From 66-474 sp035688305 (GTDB lineage: Bacteria > Pseudomonadota > Gammaproteobacteria > Xanthomonadales > Rhodanobacteraceae): DNA of 55,490 nt. The position numbers and the translations under genes were made by a program. The notes below the pieces were generated by a model. It had not been told where the DNA came from, ran no database searches, and saw only the letters and a program-made list of their open reading frames with translations. The DNA lies in the NCBI GenBank assembly GCA_035688305.1, contig DASSNC010000004.1, forward strand, positions 1 through 55,490, read 5' to 3'. This document shows, piece after piece, positions 43,380 through 54,562 of the stretch (positions are counted from its first letter, which is position 1; each line of letters starts with the position of its first letter).

Positions 43380-44462
43380 ATGCAAACACGCAGCGCCATC
43401 GACTTCACTGCCCTTGCGCAACGCATCAAGGCCTGGGGCAGCGAGCTCGGGTTCGCGCAAGTCGGCATTACCGGCGTCGAGCTGGGCGAAGATGAAGCGC
43501 ACCTGCAGGCATGGCTGGACGAGGGCCGCCACGGCAGCATGGATTACATGCAGCGCCACGGCAGCAAGCGCTCGCGCCCGGCCGAACTTCAGCCCGGCAC
43601 CGTGCGCGTGATTTCCGCGCGGATGGACTACTTCCCCAACGGCACCGATACCAACGCAGCCTGGCAAACCCTCGCCGACGGCGAACGCGCCTACATTTCG
43701 CGCTACGCGTTGGGCCGCGATTACCACAAGCTGATCCGCAATCGCTTGCAGAAACTCGCCAGCCGCATCGAAGTGGAGACCGGCCCGTTCGGCTACCGCG
43801 CCTTTACCGACTCGGCACCGATCCTCGAAAAGGCCCTGGCGCGCAACGCCGGACTCGGCTGGATCGGCAAGCACACGCTCGTCATCAACCGCGACGCGGG
43901 TTCGTACTTTTTCCTCGGCGAGATTCTCACCGACCTGCCCTTGCCGATCGACGCGCCGGCCAGCGCGCATTGCGGCACCTGCACGCGCTGCATCGAGGTG
44001 TGCCCCACGCAGGCGATCATCGGCCCCTACCAGCTCGATGCGCGCCGCTGCATTTCCTATCTCACCATCGAATCGAAAGACCCGATTCCGGAAGACCTGC
44101 GCCCGTTGCTGGGCAACCGCGTATTCGGATGCGACGATTGCCAACTGGTGTGCCCGTGGAACAAGTTCGCGCAAGCAACGCACGAGGAAGATTTTGCGCC
44201 GCGCCACGGACTGGATGGCGTGAAACTGGTCGAGCTGTTCGCGTGGACGGAAGACGAATTCCTCGCCAGGACCGAAGGCATGCCGATCCGCCGCGCCGGC
44301 TACGCAGGCTTCATGCGCAATGTCGCGGTGGCGCTGGGCAATGCGCCGGGTTCCCCCGCGGTATTGGCAGCGCTCGCAGCCCGCGCCGACGACCCGTCAC
44401 CGCTGGTGCGCGAGCATGTGGCGTGGGCGCTCGCGCGGCAAGCACGCACTCGCGACGCCTAG
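43380..44462 (+). CDS. queG: Epoxyqueuosine reductase QueG
   Basis: A 360-residue cobalamin-dependent iron-sulfur enzyme that performs the last step of queuosine synthesis in tRNA. Two [4Fe-4S] motifs are intact: CGTCTRCIEVCPT and CDDCQLVCPWNKFA. Upstream are GRHGSMDYMQRHG and GRDYHKLIRNRLQKLA, which shape the cobalamin and active site (FTDSAPILEKALARNAGLGWIGKHT). C-terminal HEAT-like residues (PSPLVREHVAWAL) complete the family length. The gene is divergent from nnr-tsaE-amiC, a common gammaproteobacterial order. Confidence 0.97.
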   Translation: MQTRSAIDFTALAQRIKAWGSELGFAQVGITGVELGEDEAHLQAWLDEGRHGSMDYMQRHGSKRSRPAELQPGTVRVISARMDYFPNGTDTNAAWQTLADGERAYISRYALGRDYHKLIRNRLQKLASRIEVETGPFGYRAFTDSAPILEKALARNAGLGWIGKHTLVINRDAGSYFFLGEILTDLPLPIDAPASAHCGTCTRCIEVCPTQAIIGPYQLDARRCISYLTIESKDPIPEDLRPLLGNRVFGCDDCQLVCPWNKFAQATHEEDFAPRHGLDGVKLVELFAWTEDEFLARTEGMPIRRAGYAGFMRNVAVALGNAPGSPAVLAALAARADDPSPLVREHVAWALARQARTRDA

Positions 44463-44580
44463 CTGGCTTGCCACACGGCGCGGCCACAGCACTCGTCAGC
44501 GCCTGATCGACTTTTTTTCTTTTGCCCGTGACTTCTAACAGGTGGTTCCGCTCGCTTTAGACGCGGGCAGATGCGGCTGC

Positions 44581-44626
44581 GTAGGTTGGGCTTCCCCCGG
44601 ATCAAGTCCGGGGCAACCCAACCTAC
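44581..44626. repeat. Dispersed palindrome, GTAGGTTGGGCT family, copy A
   Basis: Outer inverted arms GTAGGTTGGG/CCCAACCTAC enclose an inner CCCCGGA/TCCGGGG hairpin. The 460-bp gap between queG and panD consists mainly of this copy, the two-hairpin repeat and copy B; no gene was found in it. Confidence 0.8.
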
Positions 44627-44643
44627 GCAGCTGCGCGAACGCG

Positions 44644-44689
44644 ACCCCCATCCGCCCTGCGGGCACCTTCCCCCGTAAACGGGGGAAGG
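44644..44689. repeat. Two-hairpin repeat, same family as the one in copA
   Basis: ACCCCCATCC tail, small GCCCTGCGGGC hairpin, then CCTTCCCCCG-TAAA-CGGGGGAAGG. In reverse orientation this matches the element inside copA (14441-14488) base for base except mainly in the hairpin loops and second stem. Confidence 0.85.
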
Positions 44690-44702
44690 AAGATCAAGAC
44701 GT

Positions 44703-44803
44703 GTAGGTTGGGCTGACCCGGTGTTCTTACCGGGGAAGCCCAACACGTGCGAGCGATGACGTTGGGCTTCCCCTGGATCAAGTGCGGGGTCAACCCAACC
44801 TAC
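44703..44803. repeat. Dispersed palindrome, GTAGGTTGGGCT family, copy B
   Basis: About 100 bp beginning GTAGGTTGGGCTGACCCGG and ending CAACCCAACCTAC, with two inner AGCCCAAC/GTTGGGCT pairs, so it can fold into a long branched hairpin. Confidence 0.8.
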
Positions 44804-44921
44804 GCAGCTGCGCCGGCTCGTCACCCAAGGCGTGCGAAACCCTGCGCAAGCGCGGCGAACTGGCGCAAGAGGCCAAGCGCGGAAGAGGATCCCGGCGCTC
44901 GGAGAGCGCCGCAATGGAGCG

Positions 44922-45308
44922 TTACGCCGCAGCCATCTGCTTCGGAATCGAGCGATTGGTGCGCGCGATGTGGTTGTCGGCGTCGGCATAGACCAGCATC
45001 GGCTGGTGTTGCTCGGCTTCCGCCGCCGTCATCGACACGAAGGCGGCAATGATCACGAGGTCGCCGGGCTGGGCGCGATGCGCAGCGCTGCCGTTCACCG
45101 AAATGATGCCCGAGCCTTCTTCGGCGCGCAGGGCGTACGTGACGAAGCGCTCGCCGTTGTTGACGTTCCAGGCGTGGATCTGTTCGTACTCGCGGATGCC
45201 CGCGGCATCCAGCAGGTTGCCGTCAATGGCGATCGAACCCTCGTAATGCAGCTCGGCGTGGGTCACGGTCGCGCGGTGGATCTTGGCTTTGAGCATGTTC
45301 AGTTGCAT
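44922..45308 (-). CDS. panD: Aspartate 1-decarboxylase proenzyme PanD
   Basis: A 128-residue pyruvoyl enzyme making beta-alanine for pantothenate. The self-cleavage site is G24-S25 in YEGSIAID, leaving a pyruvoyl group on the new N-terminus of the alpha chain. Other family residues include K9 (MLKAKIHRATVT), HAWNVNNGERF and SGIISVNGSAAHRAQPGDLVII. A strong GGAGG precedes the ATG. It is the last gene of panB-panC-panD, 79 bp after panC. Confidence 0.97.
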   Translation of the reverse strand: MQLNMLKAKIHRATVTHAELHYEGSIAIDGNLLDAAGIREYEQIHAWNVNNGERFVTYALRAEEGSGIISVNGSAAHRAQPGDLVIIAAFVSMTAAEAEQHQPMLVYADADNHIARTNRSIPKQMAAA

Positions 45309-45345
45309 GGGGCACCTCCGGCGTCAAAGATTGCCGGGTTTGCCC

Positions 45346-45351
45346 ATTATA
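45346..45351 (-). promoter_or_regulatory. Possible internal panD promoter (-10 box)
   Basis: A perfect TATAAT on the minus strand in the 79-bp panC-panD gap, directly after a small CGGCTG-AA-CAGCCG palindrome. No good -35 is seen. Could give panD extra expression, or the palindrome could be a weak attenuator. Confidence 0.4.
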
Positions 45352-45387
45352 ACGGCTGAACAGCCGGAATGCTGCAGCGCACAACCC

Positions 45388-46233
45388 TCAGCCGAACAAC
45401 AAGTTGTCGATCAGGCGCGTGTCGCCAAGCCTGGCCGCGACCAAGGCAATCAAGCCTGCGGGTTCACCGCCGACCGGCACGGAAAGGTCGCCCGCGCGGC
45501 GGATCACGGCGTAGTCCGGCACGAATCCGGCGCGCTTCAGGCGCATGGAGGCGGCGCTTTCCACGGCTTCGCGCGGATTGCCGGCGGCCAGCGACGCGTG
45601 CATCCATTCCAGTGTCGCGTGCAGTTGCGGGGCCTGCGCACGCTGCCCGGCGTCGAGATACTGGTTGCGCGAAGACATCGCCAGACCATCGGATTCGCGC
45701 ACAATCGGTCCGGCAAGGATCTCGGTCGGCAGCGCCAGTTCCTTGACCAGCCGCTTCACCACCAGCAATTGCTGCCAGTCCTTTTGCCCGAACACCGCAG
45801 CGTCCGGCGCCACCAGCGTCAACAATTTTGCGACCACGGTGGCCACGCCATCGAAATGCCCCGGCCGGTGCGCGCCTTCGAGGGTATCGCCGATCACCGG
45901 CACGTGGATTGACAATGCATGTTCGGGGCCGTACGGGTACAGCGTTTCGACTGCAGGCGTGAACAGCAGATCGCAGTGTTGCTCGGCGAGGCCGACACTG
46001 TCCTGCGCCAGCGTGCGCGGATAACGCGTGTAGTCCTCGTTGGGTCCGAACTGGGTCGGATTGACGAACACGCTCGCGACCACGTGGTCGGCGTGGCGCC
46101 GGGCCAGATCGATCAACGAGAAGTGCCCGGCGTGCAGGTTGCCCATGGTCGGCACGAAGCCGATCGACTGGCCGTCCTTGCGCCAGGCCTGCACGGTGGC
46201 GCGCAGGGAGCGGGCGTCGGCGACTGTTCGCAT
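45388..46233 (-). CDS. panC: Pantothenate synthetase PanC
   Basis: 281 residues; joins pantoate and beta-alanine with ATP. Nucleotidyl-transferase HIGH-like motif in GFVPTMGNLHAGHFSLI, KMSKS-like MSSRNQYL, and the conserved FVNPTQFGPNEDYTRYPRT and FGQKDWQQLLVVKRL. The ATG at 46233 starts five bases after the panB stop; the open frame further upstream lies inside panB and is not used. Confidence 0.97.
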   Translation of the reverse strand: MRTVADARSLRATVQAWRKDGQSIGFVPTMGNLHAGHFSLIDLARRHADHVVASVFVNPTQFGPNEDYTRYPRTLAQDSVGLAEQHCDLLFTPAVETLYPYGPEHALSIHVPVIGDTLEGAHRPGHFDGVATVVAKLLTLVAPDAAVFGQKDWQQLLVVKRLVKELALPTEILAGPIVRESDGLAMSSRNQYLDAGQRAQAPQLHATLEWMHASLAAGNPREAVESAASMRLKRAGFVPDYAVIRRAGDLSVPVGGEPAGLIALVAARLGDTRLIDNLLFG

Positions 46234-46238
46234 TCGGG

Positions 46239-47075
46239 TTATCCGGCGATCTGCTCGGGGCCCGGGAAGCGCCCGGCGCGGACATCGTCGGCATAGGCCG
46301 CGATCGCGTCGCGCACCGATCCCCGGCCGCTCAGGAAATCCTTGCTGAACTTCGGGCGCCGGCCCGGCGTGATGCCGAGCATGTCGTAGCACACCAGCAC
46401 CTGGCCATCGCAATCGACGCCGGCACCGATGCCGATGGTCGGAATCGTCAGTTCCCTGGTGATCGACGCCGCCAGCGCAGCCGGCACCGATTCCAGCACC
46501 AACAGCTCCGCGCCCGCGAGCGCCACCTCGCGCGCCTCGGCGCGCAAGCGCGCGGCGGCATCATCGGTCTTGCCTTGCATGCGGTAGCCGCCAAGCTTGT
46601 GCACCGATTGCGGGGTGAGGCCAAGATGCGCGCATACCGGCACGTCGTGCTTGACGAGCCTGGCGATCACTTCGCACACCCAGTCGCTGCCACCTTCCAG
46701 TTTCACCATGGCCGCGCCGCCTTCGGCCATCAGGCGCGCGGCTGCCGCCAAGGCAATATCCGGATCGCGGAATTGCATGAACGGCATGTCGGCAATCAGC
46801 AGGGTTGCCGCGACGCCGCGCGACACCAGGCGCGTGTGGTACACGATGTCGTCCAGAGTCACCGGCAAAGTACTGGAATGACCCTGCACCACGTTGCCCA
46901 GTGAATCGCCCACCAGCACCACGTCGATGCCCGCCGCTTCCATCTGTGCGGCAAAACTGGCGTCGTAGCACGTCAGCATCGCGATCTTCTCGCCGCGCGC
47001 TTTCATCGCGCGCAGTCCAGGCACCGTCACCGGCTTCCGCTTGGCCATCTCGGAGGATTGCATGTACGCAGGCAT
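46239..47075 (-). CDS. panB: 3-methyl-2-oxobutanoate hydroxymethyltransferase PanB
   Basis: 278 residues; makes ketopantoate from alpha-ketoisovalerate and methylene-tetrahydrofolate. TIM-barrel motifs: TCYDASFAAQMEAAGID, VGDSLGNVVQGHSSTLPVTLDD (metal Asp), KLEGG, HLGLTPQSVHKLGGYRMQG and the catalytic Glu in VLESVPAAL. GGGAG lies seven bases before the ATG at 47075, so I keep this start. First gene of panBCD; murJ lies just upstream on the same strand with 57 bp between. Confidence 0.97.
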   Translation of the reverse strand: MPAYMQSSEMAKRKPVTVPGLRAMKARGEKIAMLTCYDASFAAQMEAAGIDVVLVGDSLGNVVQGHSSTLPVTLDDIVYHTRLVSRGVAATLLIADMPFMQFRDPDIALAAAARLMAEGGAAMVKLEGGSDWVCEVIARLVKHDVPVCAHLGLTPQSVHKLGGYRMQGKTDDAAARLRAEAREVALAGAELLVLESVPAALAASITRELTIPTIGIGAGVDCDGQVLVCYDMLGITPGRRPKFSKDFLSGRGSVRDAIAAYADDVRAGRFPGPEQIAG

Positions 47076-47132
47076 GGGCGTGCTCCCGGTGAATTCAGCA
47101 TTATCGCCGGTCGCGCGTACCCGGCCAAGCGT

Positions 47133-48779
47133 TCACGTACTTCTGAGATCCCGCATCCGGAACCCAAGCGCGAACAACACCGCAACGTAGACCGCGCCAC
47201 CCGCGCCCACCAACACCACGAGTTTCCAGATCCGCGTGATGATCGCCTCGTTCACCCACTGCGCCCACGGCCAGATCCACACGCCGACACCCAGCACCAC
47301 CACCATCGCCGCGCAAGCCAGCAGCATGCGCGACCAGTGACGCGCCCAGCCGGGCTGGGTCTGGTACGCGCCGGTGCGCTTCAGGTACCACCAGAGCAAG
47401 CCGAATTGCAGGTAGTTGGTCAGCGAGCTCGCGATCGCCATGCCAAGGTGCAGGCCCGGCTGCTGCGCGATGCCTTGCAGCCACGACTCGTTCTTCAGGC
47501 CCGCCGGCGCCCACAGTTCGAACAACAACGCGATCAAGGCGAAGTTGCAGACCATGTTCGCGACCAGGGTGATCACGCCTGCCTTCACCGGTGTTCTGGT
47601 GTCCTGGCGCGAGTAGAACGCCGGCAACAAGGTGCGCGTCAGCGCAATCGCGGGCACCCCGGCGGCCAGGGCCAGTACCGCGATCGCGGTCATGTGGCTG
47701 TCGAAGGCACTGAAACGGCCATTCTGGAAGACGGTCGCCACCACCGGCTCCGCGAGCAGCAGCAGGCCGCACATCGCGGGCAGCGCGATCAGCAGCGTGG
47801 TACGCAGGCCCCAGTCCAGCGCGTGCGAAAATCCATTGCGATCGGCGGCCACGAAGTGTCGCGACAGCGCCGGCAGGATCACGGTCCCGAAGGCAACGCC
47901 GAACACGCCCAACGGCAATTCGAGGAAACGCGTGGCGTAGTAGAGCCATGTCTGCGATCCGGTGACCAGCAGCGAGACCACGATGGTGTCCAGCAGGAGG
48001 TTCACCTGCGCCACCGATGAGCCGAACAGGGTCGGCAGCATCAGTCGCATGATTTTCCTGACCTGCAGGTGATTCCAGCCCCAACGCGGCAACACCAGCA
48101 GGTCGAGGCGCCGCAGCGCCGGCAGCAGGAACAGCAGCTGCAGGATGCCCGCCGCCAGCACCGCCCAACCCAGAGATTCAATCGGCACCGCAAGCACGCG
48201 CGAGAGTCCCAACGCACCCGCGATCAGGCACAGGTTGAGGATCACCGGCGCCAGGGCGGGCAGCGCGAACTTGTGGAAGCTGTTGAGCACGCCGCCCGCG
48301 AGCGCGGTCAGCGACACGAACAACAGGTACGGGAAGGTAAGCCGCAGCAGGTGAACGGTGAGCGACAACTTGTGCGGATCATCCAGCGCGCCCGGCGCCG
48401 AGCCGACCGCCACCCAGGGCGCGAAGATCAAACCCAGCGCGGTCACCACCAGCAGCACGCCACCGAGGGTGCCGGCCACGCGCGAAGTGAGTTCCTTCAG
48501 ATCGGCGTGGCTGCCGGTCTGCTTGACCTCGGTGAACACCGGTACGAAAGCTGTCGAGAACGACCCTTCCGCAAACAGGCGGCGCATGAAATTGGGGATG
48601 CGGAACGCGATCACGAACGCGTCGGTGGCAACGTTCGCGCCGAACACGTGGCTGATCGAGACGTCGCGCGCGAGGCCCAGCACGCGCGAAATCATGGTCA
48701 TGCTGCTGAACGAGAAGACCCCGCGCAGCAGGCTGGGTGGGCGGCCTTCGCCCTTGCCAGATGGCATCGCCGTGCTCAT
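47133..48779 (-). CDS. murJ: Lipid II flippase MurJ
   Basis: A 548-residue polytopic inner-membrane protein of the MOP superfamily with about 14 helices; it flips lipid II for peptidoglycan synthesis. Family marks: SMTMISRVLGLARDVSISHVFGA, AFRIPNFMRRLFAEGSFSTAFVPVF, the P-rich RLTFPYLLFVSLTAL, and FYSRQDTRTPVKAG in the second half. It is divergent from rpsT with a 27-bp inverted repeat in between, the xanthomonad order. No clear ribosome-binding site at 48779. Confidence 0.96.
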   Translation of the reverse strand: MSTAMPSGKGEGRPPSLLRGVFSFSSMTMISRVLGLARDVSISHVFGANVATDAFVIAFRIPNFMRRLFAEGSFSTAFVPVFTEVKQTGSHADLKELTSRVAGTLGGVLLVVTALGLIFAPWVAVGSAPGALDDPHKLSLTVHLLRLTFPYLLFVSLTALAGGVLNSFHKFALPALAPVILNLCLIAGALGLSRVLAVPIESLGWAVLAAGILQLLFLLPALRRLDLLVLPRWGWNHLQVRKIMRLMLPTLFGSSVAQVNLLLDTIVVSLLVTGSQTWLYYATRFLELPLGVFGVAFGTVILPALSRHFVAADRNGFSHALDWGLRTTLLIALPAMCGLLLLAEPVVATVFQNGRFSAFDSHMTAIAVLALAAGVPAIALTRTLLPAFYSRQDTRTPVKAGVITLVANMVCNFALIALLFELWAPAGLKNESWLQGIAQQPGLHLGMAIASSLTNYLQFGLLWWYLKRTGAYQTQPGWARHWSRMLLACAAMVVVLGVGVWIWPWAQWVNEAIITRIWKLVVLVGAGGAVYVAVLFALGFRMRDLRST

Positions 48780-48804
48780 GCGGCCGTGAACCCGGCGAAA
48801 CCGG

Positions 48805-48889
48805 CGAAACCGGGGTCAGAGTGCAATTTCGGGCAGGCCGTCGCGCCATCGCGGATCCACGTCGAAATTGCACTCTGACCCCGGTTTCG
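48805..48889. repeat. Perfect 27-bp inverted repeat between murJ and rpsT
   Basis: Arms at 48805-48831 and 48863-48889 are exact inverted copies, each containing GGGGTCAGAGTGCAATTT, with a 31-bp spacer. A partial extra CGAAACCGG lies to the left. This word is known to me from REP-like repeats near Y1-type (RAYT) transposase genes; no such transposase is in this window. Confidence 0.9.
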
Positions 48890-48905
48890 CTGACCCCTGC
48901 CGCGA

Positions 48906-48934
48906 TTGACTGCAACGCGGTTTGCCACGATACT
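48906..48934 (+). promoter_or_regulatory. Sigma-70 promoter of rpsT
   Basis: TTGACT (48906-48911), a 17-bp spacer, then GATACT (48929-48934), 39 bp before the rpsT start codon. It begins 17 bp from the inverted repeat, so the repeat sits immediately upstream of the -35. Confidence 0.7.
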
Positions 48935-48973
48935 AGCGGGCTGTCTTTCCATGAATCCGCTTGGAGTCACCCC

Positions 48974-49237
48974 GTGGCCAACATCAAGTCCGCCAAAAAG
49001 CGCGCCCGTCAGTCCGAAGCCAACCGCATGCGCAACGCCAGCCAGCGCTCCATGCTGCGCTCGTCGATCCGCAAAGTGCTGAAGGCCATCGAAGCCAAGG
49101 ACAAGGCCGGTGCCGAAGCCGCCTACAAGGCCGCGCAGCCGGTGCTTGACCGCTATTCCAGCCGCGGCCTGATCCACAAAAACAAGGCTGCCCGTCACAA
49201 GAGCCGCCTGACCGCGCACATCAAGGCGCTGGCCTGA
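48974..49237 (+). CDS. rpsT: 30S ribosomal protein S20
   Basis: 87 residues, normal length. ANIKSAKKRARQSEANRMRN at the N-terminus and the basic helix bundle KNKAARHKSRLTAHIKAL identify S20, which binds 16S rRNA. The start is a GTG at 48974 with GGAG eight bases upstream; non-AUG starts are common for this autoregulated gene. Followed by a bidirectional terminator. Confidence 0.97.
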   Translation: MANIKSAKKRARQSEANRMRNASQRSMLRSSIRKVLKAIEAKDKAGAEAAYKAAQPVLDRYSSRGLIHKNKAARHKSRLTAHIKALA

Positions 49238-49260
49238 GTCGTCGCGCTTTCGTGAGCTGA

Positions 49261-49286
49261 AAAAGCCGGCGCCAGCCGGCTTTTTT
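49261..49286. terminator. Bidirectional terminator between rpsT and obg
   Basis: AAAAGCCGGC-GCCA-GCCGGCTTTTTT: a strong stem with A- and T-tracts on both sides, between the convergent stop codons of rpsT and obg. Confidence 0.9.
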
Positions 49287-49302
49287 GTTGCTGCCGGCCG
49301 GC

Positions 49303-50358
49303 TCATCCAGCCGACTCCCCTTCGGCGTCACTCTGTTCCGCGGCCAAAACACGCTGCTCGTCGAAGTAGCGCTGCGCGGCCTGGCACACCTCGTGCGTGC
49401 CAAGCCGCTCGGCCGCGGAAATCGCGAACCAGGGCGCTTGCCAGTCCAGCCGCTGGATGATGTCGCGCGCGTTGGCGTCGCGTTCTTCCGGCGCCCACAG
49501 GTCGATCTTGTTGAGCAGCAGCCAGCGCGGGCGCTGCAGCAACTCGGGATCGTGGCGTTCCAACTCGCCCTCGATGATCCGAACCTGCTCGACCGGATCG
49601 GCACCATCGAGCGGCGCGACGTCGACCAGGTGCAGCAGCAGGCTGGTACGCGAGACGTGCTTGAGGAACTGGACGCCAAGTCCCGCGCCTTCGGCGGCGC
49701 CTTCGATCAGGCCGGGAATATCGGCGATCACGAAGCCCTGCCCCGGCCCGACACTGACCACGCCCAAGTGCGGCTGCAAGGTCGTGAACGGATAATCCGC
49801 GACCCGCGGCGTGGCCGCCGAGACCGCACGGATGAAGGTGCTCTTGCCGGCGTTCGGAAAACCGAGCAGGCCAATATCGGCCAGCACCTTCAGCTCCAGC
49901 TTCAGGTCGCGTTCCTCGCCCGGCGTGCCGGACGTGAAACGCCGTGGCGCGCGGTTGGTCGAGCTCTTGAAATGGATGTTGCCCAAGCCACCCTTGCCGC
50001 CCTTGGCGACCAGCAACTTCTGGCCGTGCGTGGTGAGGTCGCCGATCAACTCGTCGGTATCGACATTGATCACCGAGGTACCCACCGGCACGCGGATCGT
50101 GGTGTCTTCGCCGCCGTGCCCGTACATGTCACTGCCCCTGCCGTTCTCACCGCGCTGGGCCTTGAACTGCCGGTGGTGGCGAAAATCGACCAGCGTGTTC
50201 AGGCCCTCGTCGGCAATCAGCCAGACGCTGCCGCCGGCGCCGCCGTCGCCGCCGTTGGGCCCGCCGAACGGAATGAACTTCTCGCGCCGGAAACTGGCGC
50301 AGCCGTCCCCGCCGTTGCCGGCCTGGACCTTGATGATGGCTTCGTCGACGAATTTCAT
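49303..50358 (-). CDS. obg: GTPase Obg/CgtA
   Basis: 351 residues. Glycine-rich Obg fold (about 1-158; KVQAGNGGDGCASFRREKFIPFGGP start), then G domain (about 160-335) with G1 GFPNAGKST, G3 DIPGLIEGAAEGAGLG and G4 NKIDL. A short acidic tail follows. It functions in 50S assembly and stress control. The ATG at 50358 gives the family start MKFVDEA; upstream in-frame codons are not conserved. It lies downstream of rplU-rpmA, separated by a terminator. Confidence 0.97.
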   Translation of the reverse strand: MKFVDEAIIKVQAGNGGDGCASFRREKFIPFGGPNGGDGGAGGSVWLIADEGLNTLVDFRHHRQFKAQRGENGRGSDMYGHGGEDTTIRVPVGTSVINVDTDELIGDLTTHGQKLLVAKGGKGGLGNIHFKSSTNRAPRRFTSGTPGEERDLKLELKVLADIGLLGFPNAGKSTFIRAVSAATPRVADYPFTTLQPHLGVVSVGPGQGFVIADIPGLIEGAAEGAGLGVQFLKHVSRTSLLLHLVDVAPLDGADPVEQVRIIEGELERHDPELLQRPRWLLLNKIDLWAPEERDANARDIIQRLDWQAPWFAISAAERLGTHEVCQAAQRYFDEQRVLAAEQSDAEGESAG

Positions 50359-50493
50359 GAGGAGCGGGGATTGGGGGCGGACAGCGGGGGCGCGCAAAAA
50401 CGAATAGATGCGCGGGAAAGGATAGTGGTTCGAGCACAGCGGAGATACGGTCTTGCGCCCCCACCACCCATCCCCAACCCCCGCGGAAAACAA

Positions 50494-50518
50494 AAGGCCC
50501 CGCGCTGGGCGGGGCCTT
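50494..50518 (-). terminator. Terminator of rplU-rpmA
   Basis: On the minus strand AAGGCCCCGC-CCAGC-GCGGGGCCTT followed by TTGTTTT, 24 bp after the rpmA stop. It would limit read-through into obg. Confidence 0.85.
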
Positions 50519-50541
50519 CCATGATCAACACGCGGCGGAAC

Positions 50542-50799
50542 TCAACCGGCGACCACGTTCACCGTGCGATGACTCTTGGGGCCCTTGACGGTGAAGTGCA
50601 CCTTGCCATCGACCAGCGCGAACAGGGTGTGATCGCGGCCGATGCCGACCCCAACGCCCGGATGGAACTGGGTGCCGCGCTGGCGGACGATGATGTTGCC
50701 GGCCTCGACGGCCTGGCCGCCGAACAGCTTGACGCCCAGGTATTTCGGGTTGGAGTCGCGGCCGTTGCGCGAGGAACCTACGCCCTTTTTATGTGCCAT
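50542..50799 (-). CDS. rpmA: 50S ribosomal protein L27
   Basis: 85 residues, starting MAHKKGVGSSRNGRDSNPKY, with IIVRQRGTQFHPGVGVGIGRD in the middle. L27's N-terminal tail reaches the peptidyl-transferase centre. It follows rplU by 12 bp with a GGAG site between them; the two are co-transcribed. Confidence 0.98.
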   Translation of the reverse strand: MAHKKGVGSSRNGRDSNPKYLGVKLFGGQAVEAGNIIVRQRGTQFHPGVGVGIGRDHTLFALVDGKVHFTVKGPKSHRTVNVVAG

Positions 50800-50811
50800 G
50801 GCGGCTTCTCC

Positions 50812-51132
50812 TTACTGGTTGCCACCGGCGATGCCGGTGATCTCGATTTCGGTGTAATGCTGCCGATGGCCCATCTGCTTGCGGAAGTGCTTGCGGCGGC
50901 GGAATTTGACGATGCGGACCTTGTCGGCGCGGCCGTGGGCACGCACCTTGGCGGTGACGGTGGCGCCGGCAACCGTTGGGCTGCCAACGGTGACGCCTTC
51001 GCCTTCGCCGATCAGCAAAACCTGGTCGAAGGTAATGGCCGCATCGGGCTCGGCTTCCAGTTTTTCGACGCGAAGGACTTCTCCCTGCATCACGCGGTAC
51101 TGGCGACCGCCGGTAACTATGACTGCGTACAT
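50812..51132 (-). CDS. rplU: 50S ribosomal protein L21
   Basis: 106 residues. MYAVIVTGGRQYRVMQGEVLRVEKL and the C-terminal KFRRRKHFRKQMGHRQHYTEIEI are diagnostic. Its glutamate/basic loop binds 23S rRNA. First gene of rplU-rpmA, with a leader of about 65 nt from the predicted promoter. Confidence 0.98.
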   Translation of the reverse strand: MYAVIVTGGRQYRVMQGEVLRVEKLEAEPDAAITFDQVLLIGEGEGVTVGSPTVAGATVTAKVRAHGRADKVRIVKFRRRKHFRKQMGHRQHYTEIEITGIAGGNQ

Positions 51133-51202
51133 GGTTTCGGCTCTCTGGTTCTGTCGTTATTCTTGGGTCGATTCGGCGCGCATGCGCGCGCTCGAACCGG
51201 CG

Positions 51203-51232
51203 ATTTTACGGCATTTCGACCCTGGATGGCAA
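51203..51232 (-). promoter_or_regulatory. Candidate rplU promoter
   Basis: TTGCCA (51227-51232), an 18-bp spacer, then TAAAAT (51203-51208) on the minus strand, about 70 bp before the rplU start. Confidence 0.5.
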
Positions 51233-51276
51233 CTGCTGCGCAATGTGCAAGCCATGGATCGCGTGTGCCCAGGACC

Positions 51277-51579
51277 GTAGGTTGGGCTGACCCCGGACTT
51301 GAACCGGGGAAGCCCAACTCGGTCGCGCAACCGCGCGTTGGGCTTCGCTGCGCTCAACCCAACCTACAACTGCCCAAGATCGCATGGCTGCGCGCTGGGC
51401 TTCGCTGCGCCCGCCCAACCTGCAACGCTGCCCTGAAGGGCAACTGCCGCCGGATCGTCGAGGCGATGGATGGCGTGAACCCAGGACCGTAGGTTGGGCT
51501 GACCCCGGACTTGAACCGGGGAAGCCCAACTCGGGCGCGTGACCGCGCGTTGGGCTTCGCTGCGCTCAACCCAACCTGG
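51277..51579. repeat. Two copies of the GTAGGTTGGGCT palindrome, 212 bp apart
   Basis: Copies at 51277-51367 and 51489-51579 share GTAGGTTGGGCTGACCCCGG, ACTTGAACCGGGGAAGCCCA and CGCGTTGGGCTTCGCTGCGC almost exactly, and the similarity extends about 20 bp to the left of each (CCAGGACC). A degenerate third piece lies between them (CGCTGGGCTTCGCTGCGC). No gene is present between 51133 and 51700. Confidence 0.85.
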
Positions 51580-51700
51580 AACGCCGGGTCGCAGCGACCT
51601 GAACGTGCGCCGCGCCGGCGCGCGGACGCATGAACCCCTGCGATCTCATTCGCCGAGACAATGCCGCGTATAGTAATCAGTCTTTGCCGCACGTTTTGCC

Positions 51701-54558
<2,858 letters not shown>

Positions 54559-54562
<4 letters not shown>

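Noticed and set aside
51640..51700. SOS (LexA) box upstream of uvrA or uvrB
   Set aside because: No CTG-N10-CAG or xanthomonad-type LexA palindrome was found near either gene.
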